A stretch of 23,980 bases of DNA from FEN-1219 sp035644475 (GTDB lineage Bacteria; Pseudomonadota; Gammaproteobacteria; Steroidobacterales; Rariloculaceae), in assembly GCA_035644475.1 (NCBI GenBank), contig DASQOL010000185.1, forward strand, positions 1 to 23,980, written 5' to 3'. A program made the position numbers and the translations under genes. A model generated the notes under the pieces. That model saw only the letters and a program-made list of their open reading frames with translations, was not told the origin of the DNA and ran no database searches. Within the stretch, counting starts at the first letter, position 1, and every line of letters starts with the position of its first letter. Positions 1-8,697 of this stretch are shown piece by piece.

Positions 1-2
1 GC

Positions 3-62
3 GTCGCCACCGAAGTCGTGCTCAAGAGGCTCAGCGACGCCGAGGACATGCTGCCGCGATAG
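3..62 (+). CDS. C-terminal end of an unidentified protein (partial)
   Basis: Nineteen codons are open from the left edge and end at a TAG at 60-62. The peptide reads VATEVVLKRLSDAEDMLPR, an amphipathic charged end that looks like real protein rather than a random frame. Too little is visible to name a family, and the frame could be accidental because the stretch is so short. The next recognisable coding remnant begins about 30 bases downstream on the same strand. Confidence 0.35.
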   Translation, partial: VATEVVLKRLSDAEDMLPR

Positions 63-90
63 GCCGCGACGCAAGCAGACGGTCGCAAAG

Positions 91-572
91 TACCGGCGCG
101 CGGTCGAGGGGGGCGAGTGGAGGACGTTAGCGACCAGCGAGTCTGAGCTGTCATGCTGCGTAGCTGTCGGCGACGCAAACTACGTTGGGACAGACGACGC
201 ACGCGTCCTTCGCGCCGGAGCGAACCGTACGTTCAGCAACTTGCAGGGTTTGATGCCGTCGCGGGGCGAGACAAATGTTACGCGGGAACGGCGCCTATCG
301 ACGGCCGGCTTGTCGGCCCGCCGCTCGGCGTTTGCTCGATAACCGCAACGTGCAACGGCACCGTGCTCTCGCGAACGTGCACGTGGGCGGCATCCCGCGA
401 TCCACTGACGGCGGCGTCACGTGGCGACCCACGATCGATATCGACCATGACGTGCACCAGGTCTGTGCCCACCCACTCGCCCCGATAGGGTCATTGCGGC
501 GGCTGCAATTGGGCTGTGTGTCAGCGAGGACGGCGGAGCTACCGTTGGCGGCGCCGAAGGCCCTGCAACTTG
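91..572 (+). pseudogene. Decayed BNR-repeat (sialidase-like beta-propeller) gene
   Basis: No single frame is open, but pieces in successive frames join into one recognisable protein. Frame 1 from about 91 to 250 reads EWRTLATSESELSC, then YVGTDDARVLRAG. Frame 3 from about 250 to 370 reads GFDAVAGRDKCYAGTAPIDG, then LVGPPLG. Frame 2 from about 370 to 483 reads NVHVGGIPRSTDGGVTWRP, then DIDHDVHQVCAHP. Frame 1 from 484 reads DRVIAAAAIGLCVSEDGGAT. STDGGVTW and SEDGGAT are Asp-box (BNR) motifs of the sialidase/WD40-YVTN-like propeller proteins. At least three frameshifts in about 400 bases, and the absence of the usual C-terminal blades, mark a dead gene. A degenerate extension (near 660-745, TARGWTWQRF) may be a further blade. 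The alternative is clustered sequencing errors, which the intact neighbours make less likely. Confidence 0.7.
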
Positions 573-997
573 GCTAGGACTAGGGCCTGATTGTAAGGAG
601 TCGCGTTCCGCTTGAATGGTCGCATTCCCTTGGATAGCGACCTCTGCGGACCGTCGAGACCGTGAACGATGACTTGCGCACGGCACGCGGCTGGACCTGG
701 CAGCGCTTTCCGACCGTCGAGAACCTGAGTCCCGCCTACCGCGAGATCGTCGGCTTCTGGCGTAACGTCGGAGAACGAGGCGTCGATGCCGCGCCGCGAA
801 ACGGCGCAAGCAGGGCCTCCCGCCGGCCGCGTTTCGGGTGCCTTGGGGAGGGCCTGACGTCCGCCGGTGAGAGACCCCGCTCGAGTGGAGCCTATGGGAC
901 GACGTGTGAAAAAGAGCTGTCGCCGGCTGAAACCATGTGAAGCTCGCAGCTGTTGCGCCGCGCTCAAACGGCTCTGTTCAAAATCGGCCGAGTTGAA
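573..997. other. Non-coding stretch with no supportable gene
   Basis: About 425 bases lie between the BNR remnant and the stop codon of the winged-helix regulator. Short open frames exist on both strands, but none has a convincing start, ribosome-binding site or family motif. The first 170 bases may be further decayed BNR sequence. I see no clear terminator hairpin, repeat or RNA gene. Confidence 0.5.
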
Positions 998-2944
998 TCA
1001 GTCGCACTGGAAATCGTTTTGCCCCACAGGACGGCACACGTCGGGCCAGCCCGACGCGCGCCAGTAGCCGACGAGGCCGATGTCGACGAGCAGCCCCTTG
1101 AATTCCGGGAGTTGCCGGACCTCGTCGAACACCGGCAGCCACGCGAGATACATCAGCAAGGCCGAGCCCGTCACCGCTCTGTCGAGCAGCCGGAGGGCCA
1201 ACTGCGCATCGCCGAAGTAGGCTGCCCACATCCCCAGGTTCCCGAGCGCGTTGGGGCTTTGATACTCCGGCTCCGCGGCCGCGCGATTCAACTCCGTGAG
1301 CGCTCGATCGCGGTCGCCGATCAGCTGGGTGAGCCGCGCGTAGGGCGGCGGGATCCGAGCGGGATCGTCCGTGAGCGGGCCGACGTCGCCACGTCCGAGG
1401 AGAATCCAGTTCGAGGTGGCGATCCCAAAAGGCCACGGGTCGAAGAGCCGGCGGCCTTGGTCGTACACCGTATCAGCCGCTGCGGTATCTCCGAGCATTT
1501 CGTGACTCAACATCAGGAACCCGAACAACTGGGCGTTCAACGGGTCGCGCTCGAGAAGCTCGCGTAGGGTGTCGCGCCCTTTCTGCAGATGACCGGCCGA
1601 GAGAAGCAGAATGGGGTACGGCGCGTAGTCGCTGAAGCCGAGGGCGCGCGATCGCGACCAGTCGAGCTCCGCGCCGAGCCAATCCCCGCGAAGGCCGCGC
1701 ACGAGCGCGCGTGCGGTGTAACCTCCACCCTGATTCGGCGCAAACTCGAGCGCTCGCGCGGCGGCCAGCTCCGCAGCCGCGAGGTCTTCTCGTCCGTCGA
1801 CCCGGAACGCATAGAGCGTGCTGTACATCAACGATTTCGTCATCCAGGCCGTCGCGAATTGCGGATCGAGCCGCAACGCCTGCTCGATCAAAGCGAGGGG
1901 ACGCGCGTAGCCTGCGGGACCCACGGCCGCGGCTACGACCGTGGACCTTGCCTGCAGGTAGAGAACGTAAGCCTCGACGCTGCTCGTGCCTGCACGTGCT
2001 GTCGCCGGCTCCAGCCCCAGGGGCGTCCGCAACTGCGCGGCGATGGCGCTCACGATCTCGTCCTGCACCTGGAAGATGCTCTTGAGCGGGCGCTCGTAGC
2101 TCTCCGCCCACACGCCGAACCCCGACGCATCGCTCAGTTGGCCGCGGACGCGCAGGCGGTCCCCGTCGCGTCCGATGCTGCCTTCGAGGACGTACTGGAC
2201 GCCGAGGTCGGCCGCGATGTCCGGCACGCTTCGCGCGGGGTCCCGCAGCGCGAACGAGGTCGTGCGTGCCGTCACGCGCAAACCCGGCAGCCGTTGGAGC
2301 CCCACGATCAGCTCGTCGGTGAGGCCGGCCGAGAATGCCTCGGCCTCCGCCGACAAGCTCTCGAAAGGCAGCACGACGAGCGTCACTGTCGGCTTGGCGG
2401 GCGCGCGAGCCTCCTCTTCCCCCGTCTTCGACGCAAGGAAGGCCCAAACGGCGAGAATCGCCGTGAGCGCGGCGGCCGCGGCAACGGCCGCGGCACGGGG
2501 CGCGCTGCGACCGCGCCGCTCCGAGCGTAACGCCGTACCGGCCGGCGTCGGCGCGACCGATTGTGCGCCGCCGTTTTCGGGCGCCTCCGAAGACGGCGCG
2601 AGCGGCGGGTCACCGTCGGGCTGGGCGCAGGCCTGCACGAGGCGGACCTCCGCGATGAACTGGTACCCGCGGCCCGCGAGCGTGGCGATGTAGCCATCCC
2701 CGAGCGTGCGGCGCAATGCCGAGATCGCCTGGGTCAGGTTGTTCTCTTCGACGACCCTCTTCGGCCAAAGCGCTTCGGTCAGCGCCTTCCGCGTGACCGG
2801 TTCGCCCGCATGCTCGACGAGATAAACGAGCGCATCGAAGGCCTTCGCGTTCACCGCGAGTTGCGCGCCGTCCGTTCGTTCAAGCCGGCGCCGACCGGGA
2901 TCGAGGCGAAAGTCGCCGAACTCGTACGCTTCTCGGGTCGCCAT
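998..2944 (-). CDS. CadC-type winged-helix regulator with TM segment, TolB-like domain and TPR repeats
   Basis: This is a membrane-anchored one-component transcription regulator of 648 residues. Residues about 8-100 form a Trans_reg_C (OmpR/PhoB-type) winged helix, with the NNLTQAISALRRTLGD recognition region and the GRGYQFIAEV wing. A Pro/Ala-rich linker leads to one transmembrane helix at about 151-171. The outer part starts with a TolB-like (FlgO-like) region, VVLPFESLSAEAEAFSAGLT, and continues into an alpha-helical TPR-like region to the C-terminus. In this family the DNA-binding domain is cytoplasmic and the C-terminal part is periplasmic and thought to sense a signal or partner. I chose the ATG at 2944 because AGGTGA lies 8 bases upstream; a GTG at 2956 is in frame but overlaps that site. 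It is divergent from the UrcA gene, with 145 bases between starts, so that gene is a plausible target. The ligand is unknown. Confidence 0.85.
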   Translation of the reverse strand: MATREAYEFGDFRLDPGRRRLERTDGAQLAVNAKAFDALVYLVEHAGEPVTRKALTEALWPKRVVEENNLTQAISALRRTLGDGYIATLAGRGYQFIAEVRLVQACAQPDGDPPLAPSSEAPENGGAQSVAPTPAGTALRSERRGRSAPRAAAVAAAAALTAILAVWAFLASKTGEEEARAPAKPTVTLVVLPFESLSAEAEAFSAGLTDELIVGLQRLPGLRVTARTTSFALRDPARSVPDIAADLGVQYVLEGSIGRDGDRLRVRGQLSDASGFGVWAESYERPLKSIFQVQDEIVSAIAAQLRTPLGLEPATARAGTSSVEAYVLYLQARSTVVAAAVGPAGYARPLALIEQALRLDPQFATAWMTKSLMYSTLYAFRVDGREDLAAAELAAARALEFAPNQGGGYTARALVRGLRGDWLGAELDWSRSRALGFSDYAPYPILLLSAGHLQKGRDTLRELLERDPLNAQLFGFLMLSHEMLGDTAAADTVYDQGRRLFDPWPFGIATSNWILLGRGDVGPLTDDPARIPPPYARLTQLIGDRDRALTELNRAAAEPEYQSPNALGNLGMWAAYFGDAQLALRLLDRAVTGSALLMYLAWLPVFDEVRQLPEFKGLLVDIGLVGYWRASGWPDVCRPVGQNDFQCD

Positions 2945-3089
2945 AGAGCGTTTCACCTCGCTCGAAGAAGCTCGCAGGTCTTCTCACAACGCAACAAGGC
3001 GCTTTCACCCCCGGACGCGGAAGCTTACTCCAAGGCCAGGGCAACCGCTCTAGCCGCCAGTGCAAAGGTTTTCCAACGGAGATGAGCCA

Positions 3090-3488
3090 ATGAACGCACG
3101 AAGAAATGCATCGCTTTACGTGACCGCGGCGACTCTCGCCACGTCGCTGTTCTCCTCGCCCCCTGCGCTCGCCGAGCCGACCGGGAACTCCACGGCGGAG
3201 CGCATCAGCCGGTCCATCGACGCGAGTGGGCTGGACCTCTCGTCCGCCTCCGGCGCCGAACGGCTGTATCGAGAGATCGTCGCGACGGCGACAGTGATCT
3301 GCCGAGGCGGCTTACGGCACTACAAGGGCGTAGCACGCGTGCGGCACGAGCACGAGCACGTCCGGCCTTGCATCGAACAAGCCGTTGGCGGCGCGCTCGC
3401 CCAGGTGGCGGATGCAACCGGCCTCGACCTCAAGCACGTTGCCGGACTCGACCGCCCCGCTCAAGGCGCTCTCAGCGCCTCTCGTTGA
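3090..3488 (+). CDS. UrcA family exported protein
   Basis: This is a small exported protein of 132 residues. A signal peptide ends near residue 28 (PALA). The core SIDASGLDLSSASGAERLY, then REIVATATVIC and PCIEQAV, is the pattern of the UrcA family (short periplasmic proteins of proteobacteria, function unknown). Cys71 and Cys94 sit at the usual places of the family's cysteine pair and may form a disulfide. The segment between them is unusually rich in His, Arg and Glu (HEHEH at 86-90). The start at 3090 follows GGAG in the upstream CGGAGATGAG; an in-frame ATG at 3060 lacks such a site. It is transcribed divergently from the winged-helix regulator. Confidence 0.8.
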   Translation: MNARRNASLYVTAATLATSLFSSPPALAEPTGNSTAERISRSIDASGLDLSSASGAERLYREIVATATVICRGGLRHYKGVARVRHEHEHVRPCIEQAVGGALAQVADATGLDLKHVAGLDRPAQGALSASR

Positions 3489-3541
3489 AGGGGACTGCGG
3501 AGCGCCGCGTTCGAGATCGCGCATGAACGTCTCGGGGTCGC

Positions 3542-4549
3542 CTAGACGCGAACCACCCGCTGATCGATCGTGCCGAAAACGGACTCGCCCGCCGCGTCAC
3601 GCATCTCGATGCACACGCGATCGCCGAACGTCAGATACGGCGTTCGCGGCGCGCCGTAGCGGATCGTCTCGACCGCACGCAACTCTGCGAGGCACGAATA
3701 GCCGGCGCCACCCTCCCCGATCGGTAGGGCGAAACCACCATCCGCGGCACGATTCGAGACGGTGCCGGAGCCGACGATGCTCGGCCCCGCGAACGGGCGC
3801 GTCTTCACCGCGTGGGCGATCAGCGTCGCGAAGTCGAACGCGCAGTCGACGCCGGCGTTCGGCCGCCCGATCGGCTTGCCGTTGATTTCGCTCGAGAGGG
3901 GCAAGCTCAGCTTCGCGCTGTTCCACGCGGCGCCGAGCTCATCATGCGTCACGGCCACCGGCGAGAACGCGGTCATCGCTTTGCTTTGCAAGAAGCCGAA
4001 GCCCTTTGCGAGCTCGGCGGGAATGAGGTTCCGCAGGCTCACGTCGTTCGCGAGCATCAACAGTTTGATCGCGGCCGCAGCTTCGGCGCGCGTCGCGCCC
4101 TCGCGCACGTCGCCGACGATCACCGCGACTTCGGCTTCGATGTCGAGGCCCCAATCCTCCTCGCCGAGAGCGATGGGGTCGCTTGGGCCCAGGAATCGGT
4201 CGGAGCCGCCGCGGTACATCAACGGGTCCCTCCAAAACGACGGCGGCAGGTCCACGCCGCGCGACTTGCGCAGCAGCGCGACGTGACTCAAGTAGGCCGA
4301 GCCGTCGGCCCAGCCGAACGCGCGCGGCAGCGGCGCGGCGCAGTGGCGCGGCTCGAACGCCGCGGCAGGCGCGCGTCCCTTCTCGAGCCGACCGGCGAGC
4401 TCCAGGAGATGCGGGCTCGCGTCTGCCCAGTCGTCGATCGCCGCCGACAGCGTCGGCGCAATCGCGCTCGCGTCGCTGCAGCGCGAGAGATCGCGCGACA
4501 CGACGACGAGACGGCCGTCTCGGCCATGCTTCAATGACGCGAGCTTCAT
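3542..4549 (-). CDS. Fumarylacetoacetate hydrolase (FAH) family protein
   Basis: A 335-residue cytoplasmic protein matches the FAH superfamily, divalent-metal enzymes that cleave C-C bonds in beta-diketo acids. Visible signatures are an N-terminal FAA-hydrolase-like region, the YRGGSDRFLGPSDPI segment, the acidic metal-binding pair in DIEAEVAVI, and LANDVSLRN with the third metal-ligand region. The C-terminal half has GSGTVSNR, close to the GSGTVS element of bacterial fumarylacetoacetases of about 330 residues. Tyrosine degradation is therefore possible, but other substrates in the superfamily cannot be excluded, and no hmgA or maleylacetoacetate isomerase gene is nearby. It begins 18 bases after the stop of the beta-helix gene on the same strand, so the two are probably co-transcribed. 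The ribosome-binding site is weak. Confidence 0.85.
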   Translation of the reverse strand: MKLASLKHGRDGRLVVVSRDLSRCSDASAIAPTLSAAIDDWADASPHLLELAGRLEKGRAPAAAFEPRHCAAPLPRAFGWADGSAYLSHVALLRKSRGVDLPPSFWRDPLMYRGGSDRFLGPSDPIALGEEDWGLDIEAEVAVIVGDVREGATRAEAAAAIKLLMLANDVSLRNLIPAELAKGFGFLQSKAMTAFSPVAVTHDELGAAWNSAKLSLPLSSEINGKPIGRPNAGVDCAFDFATLIAHAVKTRPFAGPSIVGSGTVSNRAADGGFALPIGEGGAGYSCLAELRAVETIRYGAPRTPYLTFGDRVCIEMRDAAGESVFGTIDQRVVRV

Positions 4550-4567
4550 TCGACGAGACCGCGCGAC

Positions 4568-6661
4568 TCAGTGCTTCGGCCCATACCGCGGCGCCGGCTG
4601 CCCGAGCTCGATCGCCCCCAAGTCGGGCGCCCTCCCGGCGAACCCATCGGTAACGTTCGGCAGCTCCGTGCCCGCGTCGACCGCGGCCGAGCCGCGCCGC
4701 AGAGAGAAGTCGAAGCCGCTCACGTCGTAGACCTTCTGCGGGTCGGCGAGGTCGGGTTTCGTCACGCGCACGAACACGTCGTAGTCGACGAGGCGGCTGT
4801 GCGCGTCCTGGCTCGTCCCACGTTGATACTCGCGCAGCGTCGCGAACGAGCGCGCGACCGGCGCCTCGATGTACTCCGCCCGCTTCTCGAGCGGCGGCGA
4901 GCTCCACTGGAACGACGTCTTCGCGCCGGGGTTCGGCCGGAAGCCGTTGTAGTCGGACGACGAGTAGCTCGTGAACGTGCCGACGTTGAACACTGCGTCG
5001 GCCGCGCCTTGCGCGAGGATCAAGTTATTCCTGAAATGCGCGTTCGCCGCGGGGCCCGGCGCCGCAACTTCACCGACGAACGTGTTCTGGTAGACGAGGA
5101 TGCCGGTCGGCGTCGACACGAATTTCAGCGAGCCCGAGCCCGGACCGTTGTAGACGAGGTTGCGGATGAAATAGACCGGGCCGCCGAAGATCGGCTGCGC
5201 GCTCAAACCTTGCAGCGCCGTGTTCACGCAGCGGTTGCGGAACACGCGGATGTTGCGGCCGCCGCCGTCGGCCTCGATGCAGTTGTCGCCCATGTTGAAG
5301 ATGTCGTTCTCGTAGAAGTCTGCCGACATCGGGAAGCGGTCGGGATCGGGGTTAGGCGTGCCGTCGGGGTTGCCGTAGGTCGCGAAGTCGATGCCGTCGT
5401 GCCAGTGCGCGATGTAGTTGCGCGCGACCACGTGGCCTTGCCCGTAGACCTTGATCGCGTACTCGGAGTCGAGCCGCTCGGGGAAGCCCGGCAGCTTTTC
5501 CCAGAGCGCACCGTTCCAGCCCATCATCTTGCCCGGGTCGTGGCGGCCGATCAGCACGTTGTCGGCGATGTAGAAATTCTTCGAGCCCGACCAGTCGTCG
5601 TGCACGCCGCGACCCACGTTCTCGAGGCGCGAGCGCTTCAACGTGAAGCCGCTCGCGCCGGCGATGCCCTTCAGCCCAAGCAGGAACGCGACGTTGGTGT
5701 TGCGGACCGTGATGCCCTCGAAGTAGTGGTAATTCGCGGTCATCAGGTTGAACAGGTTCTCGGCGCCGTCGCCGTCGAAGATCACTTCGCCGTCGCCGGC
5801 CGCCTTGATCGCGATCGGCTTGTCCGCGGTGCCGCTCTGCGTGAGGTAATACGTGCCGTCGAATACTGTTGCCAACGCGAGGTAGCCCGGCGACGGCGCG
5901 CGGTTCATGTAGTGATGCCGGTCGCTCAAATACACGCCCGCGTGCACGAGGATCGTGTCGCCGGGCCGCACGCGCGGCGGATAAGCGTTCTGATAGTCGA
6001 AGTGCGCGGCGCCCATGTAGTACGCAGCCATGAGGCCCGTGAACGACGGCTCCGCGCGCTGCCCTTCGTAGCCGACCGGATAGACGTGATAGATCTTGCC
6101 GCCCGCCGCGGGCATGGGTTCGCGACGCGTGTGTGCGCGCAGCGTGCGCACGAGCTCGCCCGTGGCACCGTCGGGATCGGACAGCGTGAGCTTGAGGTCG
6201 TAGTCGGTATCGGGCGCGAGGTCGAAGACGCTGCCCGAGAACATGTTCGGCGCCACGTACGAGAACGGGCTGAACGCGAACGGCCCGGCGCCGGTGACCG
6301 CCGCACCCGGCGCCGCGGCCGGCGGCGGGTTCGCGCGCGCGAGCGCGGCCGCGCTCTCCGCGGCGTTCGCGGCGTCGACGAAGCTCGGGCCGCCGACGCG
6401 GCCGTTCACCTGCTCGCGCTGCAGGCGCAGCAACGGCAACCCGCGCCGCCAAGTCGGGTCGCTCGCGCGCCGATACTCCACGCTCACGCTCGCGTTGCGG
6501 TTGTCGTCGCCGTCGATCCACCAGTCCACGCCGAGTGAGATCAGCGTGGGTGGCTCGACCGCGAGCTCGCGCGCGGCGGTGCGATCATCGGCGCGCGCGG
6601 CGCATTGCAGCGCGACCACGGCGCCGAGCACACAGACCTGCACACTTGAGACGCCTCTCAT
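4568..6661 (-). CDS. Secreted right-handed parallel beta-helix protein
   Basis: This is an exported protein of 697 residues. A signal peptide (VLGAVVALQCAARA) is likely cleaved near residue 24. An N-terminal beta-sandwich-like region contains VDWWIDGDDNRNASVSVEYR, and PDTDYDLKLTLSDPDGATG resembles fibronectin type III. A long parallel beta-helix follows (from about residue 230), with rungs such as NYHYFEGITVRNTNVAFLLG, KNFYIADNVLIG, VVARNYIAHWHDGIDF and NIRVFRNRCVNTALQGLSAQ. The C-terminus has AVDAGTELPNVTDGFAGRAP and DLGAIELG, common at the end of beta-helix surface proteins. The fold is typical of polysaccharide lyases and glycan-acting proteins, but no catalytic residues can be assigned. 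A G-run (GGGGGG) precedes the ATG as ribosome-binding site. It probably heads an operon with the FAH gene. Confidence 0.85.
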   Translation of the reverse strand: MRGVSSVQVCVLGAVVALQCAARADDRTAARELAVEPPTLISLGVDWWIDGDDNRNASVSVEYRRASDPTWRRGLPLLRLQREQVNGRVGGPSFVDAANAAESAAALARANPPPAAAPGAAVTGAGPFAFSPFSYVAPNMFSGSVFDLAPDTDYDLKLTLSDPDGATGELVRTLRAHTRREPMPAAGGKIYHVYPVGYEGQRAEPSFTGLMAAYYMGAAHFDYQNAYPPRVRPGDTILVHAGVYLSDRHHYMNRAPSPGYLALATVFDGTYYLTQSGTADKPIAIKAAGDGEVIFDGDGAENLFNLMTANYHYFEGITVRNTNVAFLLGLKGIAGASGFTLKRSRLENVGRGVHDDWSGSKNFYIADNVLIGRHDPGKMMGWNGALWEKLPGFPERLDSEYAIKVYGQGHVVARNYIAHWHDGIDFATYGNPDGTPNPDPDRFPMSADFYENDIFNMGDNCIEADGGGRNIRVFRNRCVNTALQGLSAQPIFGGPVYFIRNLVYNGPGSGSLKFVSTPTGILVYQNTFVGEVAAPGPAANAHFRNNLILAQGAADAVFNVGTFTSYSSSDYNGFRPNPGAKTSFQWSSPPLEKRAEYIEAPVARSFATLREYQRGTSQDAHSRLVDYDVFVRVTKPDLADPQKVYDVSGFDFSLRRGSAAVDAGTELPNVTDGFAGRAPDLGAIELGQPAPRYGPKH

Positions 6662-6842
6662 GATTGCCCCCCCCCGAAGTCACGGGTAGCCTGCACCCGC
6701 GTGCGCATGCTTGCAAACGGCGCGGCAGCGCGGCGACGCCGCGAATCAGAGTATCCGCCGCTCGTGGCGATTCCCTCCCTGGCGACCATCTACGCAAGTT
6801 TCTCCAGTGTCTCGCGCCCCTCCGAGCGTAGAATCGCGCCGT

Positions 6843-7682
6843 ATGTTCCGGCGTCCCGCTGCAGTCATCGCTCTAATCGCGATCGTGGTTGCACCCTCGG
6901 TCTCTGCGCAGTGGCCGCTGTTCCCCACAGGAGACGTGCCGCGAGCCGCCGACGGAAGACCGGACCTGCTCGGCCCTGCGCCACGGACGCGCGAGGGCAA
7001 ACCGGATCTTTCCGGCATCTGGGAGAACCCCGGGTGGAACGAGCTCGGTAACGGCGTGAGCGGCACCGGCGGCTCCCCGGGTAGGCCGGCGGTCCTGCCG
7101 CGAGGACCGGACGTCTTCTTCGACGTCGCGTCCGGTGTGCCGGGCGGGCTCCCGTTTCAACCCGCGGCGGCGAGGCTGAAAGCGCAGCGGGTGGCCGACA
7201 ACATGAAGGACAACCCCGACGCCCATTGCCTGCCGATGGGCAATATGCAGCTACACACCCATCCGATGCCGCGCAAGATTGTTCAGACGCCGGGTGTCAC
7301 CGTGATCGTCTATGAAGGCAACGGCGGTATCCGCCAGCTGTTCACCGATGGGCGGCCGTTGCCGGACAACGACGCACAGCCATGGTGGTTCGGCTATTCG
7401 ACCGGCGCTTGGGAAGGCGACACGCTCGTCGTCCGTACCAGCGGATTCAGAGATGGTGGATGGCTTGACGTCAACGGCAACCCGCTAACCGACGCAGCCA
7501 CCATGACCGAGCGTTTCACACGCGTGAATTACGGGAACTTGACGATCGAAGTCACCGTGGACGATCCGAATGCCTACACGCGACCGTGGACGGTGACGAT
7601 CAAGCAGCAGATCATGCTCGATACCGAGCTCATCGAGTTCATCTGCCTCGAAAACGAGCAGTCAACGAAGCACTTCCGCTAG
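6843..7682 (+). CDS. Exported protein of unknown function (GKPDLSGIW family)
   Basis: The protein has 279 residues. A signal peptide (residues 1-22, ending APSVSA) precedes the mature domain. The features GKPDLSGIWENP, CLPMGNMQLHTHPMPRKIVQ, GVTVIVYEGNGGIRQLFTDG, YSTGAWEGDTLVVRTSGF, then ERFTRVNYGNLTIEVTVDD and PWTV are those of a large uncharacterised family of exported proteins common in acidobacteria and proteobacteria. I do not know a proven function. The repeated Trp-rich strands suggest an all-beta fold. The start at 6843 gives a clean signal peptide; longer in-frame starts do not. It is divergent from the beta-helix gene (181 bases apart) and convergent with the cytochrome gene (26 bases apart). 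Confidence 0.75.
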   Translation: MFRRPAAVIALIAIVVAPSVSAQWPLFPTGDVPRAADGRPDLLGPAPRTREGKPDLSGIWENPGWNELGNGVSGTGGSPGRPAVLPRGPDVFFDVASGVPGGLPFQPAAARLKAQRVADNMKDNPDAHCLPMGNMQLHTHPMPRKIVQTPGVTVIVYEGNGGIRQLFTDGRPLPDNDAQPWWFGYSTGAWEGDTLVVRTSGFRDGGWLDVNGNPLTDAATMTERFTRVNYGNLTIEVTVDDPNAYTRPWTVTIKQQIMLDTELIEFICLENEQSTKHFR

Positions 7683-7708
7683 CGGCCACGCATACATCGC
7701 TCGAAAGA

Positions 7709-8692
7709 TTACGGCGGCGGCAGCGACGCGAGGTAGGCGGACAGATTCAAGATGTCGTCGGCCGTGAGCTTCGCCACCACCGGCACCATCAGCGGCGCCC
7801 AGACGCCGTGGCGCGTGCCCTGCTTGAAGTCGACGAGCTGTCGCGCGATGTAGCTCGGCGAGCGGCCGCGCAGCGTAGGAACGAGCGCGAGGCCGTCGAA
7901 CGTCTCGCCGTGACACACCGTGCACGGCGTGGCCTTGCCGCCGCCGTTCTTCGCGAGCGCCTCGCCCGCCGCGATCGAGCCCTTCGGCACGTACGCCGTG
8001 AAGCTCGAGTGCGGATTGCGCAAGAGCTCGGTGTCCTTCGCGCTCTTCGGCGACTCGACGATGCGCCGGCCGAGCGGCTCGGTACCCGCCTCCGCGCCTT
8101 CGAGCTTCAGGTGCATGCCGCCGTCGACGCGCGTCTTCGGCACCGTGTCGGCCTCGACGACCTCGATCCAGCGGGTCCAGCGCTGCGCGCCGAAATAGTC
8201 TGCCGCCTGCTCCATCTCGGCGTTGGTCATCTGGTGCGCGAAGCCGACCATGAGCTCGGTGTTCGCCTTGCGCGCCTCCGCGCTGTGCCGCAGGCCGTTC
8301 TTCATGTCCTCGAGCTGCTGGATAAAGTAGCCCTTCGGCAGGCCCGCGACGCCGGCGTTCTCGGGACGGCCCTTGCCGTTCGGGTAGTGGCAGAGGCCGC
8401 ACGCCCAAATTCCGGCCTCCTCGCGACCCTTCGCGACGACCGGCGGCATGCTCGGATGTTCGCCGGGATACCAATCCGCCGGTCCCATGCGGTTGCGGAT
8501 CTGGTCGAGCGTGAACGACTTGTCGGAGCCCGGCAGCGTGAACAGCGTGCCATCGTCCTTCGGCGCCGGAGTCGCCTGGCCCTCGGTGATCGCGTACGCC
8601 CAGCCGACCTCCGCGACCAGAGATTGCGCGGCGCACGGGCCCGCGCAGCAAGCAGCCACCAGCAGCATGCCGATCCGATGAAAGTTACGCAT
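7709..8692 (-). CDS. Diheme c-type cytochrome
   Basis: This is a periplasmic electron-transfer protein of 327 residues. A signal peptide covers about residues 1-22. Two CxxCH heme-binding motifs are present: CGLCH at 98-102 and CTVCH at 257-261. Each lies in a cytochrome c-like domain with later methionines as possible axial ligands (MVGFAHQM near 148-155 and LMVPVVAKL in the C-terminal domain). The spacing, with a long segment between motifs, resembles tandem cytochrome c4-type proteins that serve oxidases or periplasmic dehydrogenases. The partner is not evident from the neighbours. The start at 8692 follows a GGGGGG ribosome-binding site that is partly paired in a leader hairpin. It lies 158 bases downstream of the DUF4142 gene on the same strand. 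Confidence 0.85.
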   Translation of the reverse strand: MRNFHRIGMLLVAACCAGPCAAQSLVAEVGWAYAITEGQATPAPKDDGTLFTLPGSDKSFTLDQIRNRMGPADWYPGEHPSMPPVVAKGREEAGIWACGLCHYPNGKGRPENAGVAGLPKGYFIQQLEDMKNGLRHSAEARKANTELMVGFAHQMTNAEMEQAADYFGAQRWTRWIEVVEADTVPKTRVDGGMHLKLEGAEAGTEPLGRRIVESPKSAKDTELLRNPHSSFTAYVPKGSIAAGEALAKNGGGKATPCTVCHGETFDGLALVPTLRGRSPSYIARQLVDFKQGTRHGVWAPLMVPVVAKLTADDILNLSAYLASLPPP

Positions 8693-8697
8693 GGTCC

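Noticed and set aside
4571..6538. A 655-codon open frame on the plus strand
   Set aside because: It lies opposite the beta-helix gene, is rich in Arg/Val/Ala/Asp as expected of a mirror frame in GC-rich DNA, and has no family motif or signal.
6712..6727. A sigma-54-like sequence before the beta-helix gene (TGCCGCGCCGTTTGCA, minus strand)
   Set aside because: The -12 half and distance to the start are good, but the nearly invariant GG of the -24 element is lost (TGC).
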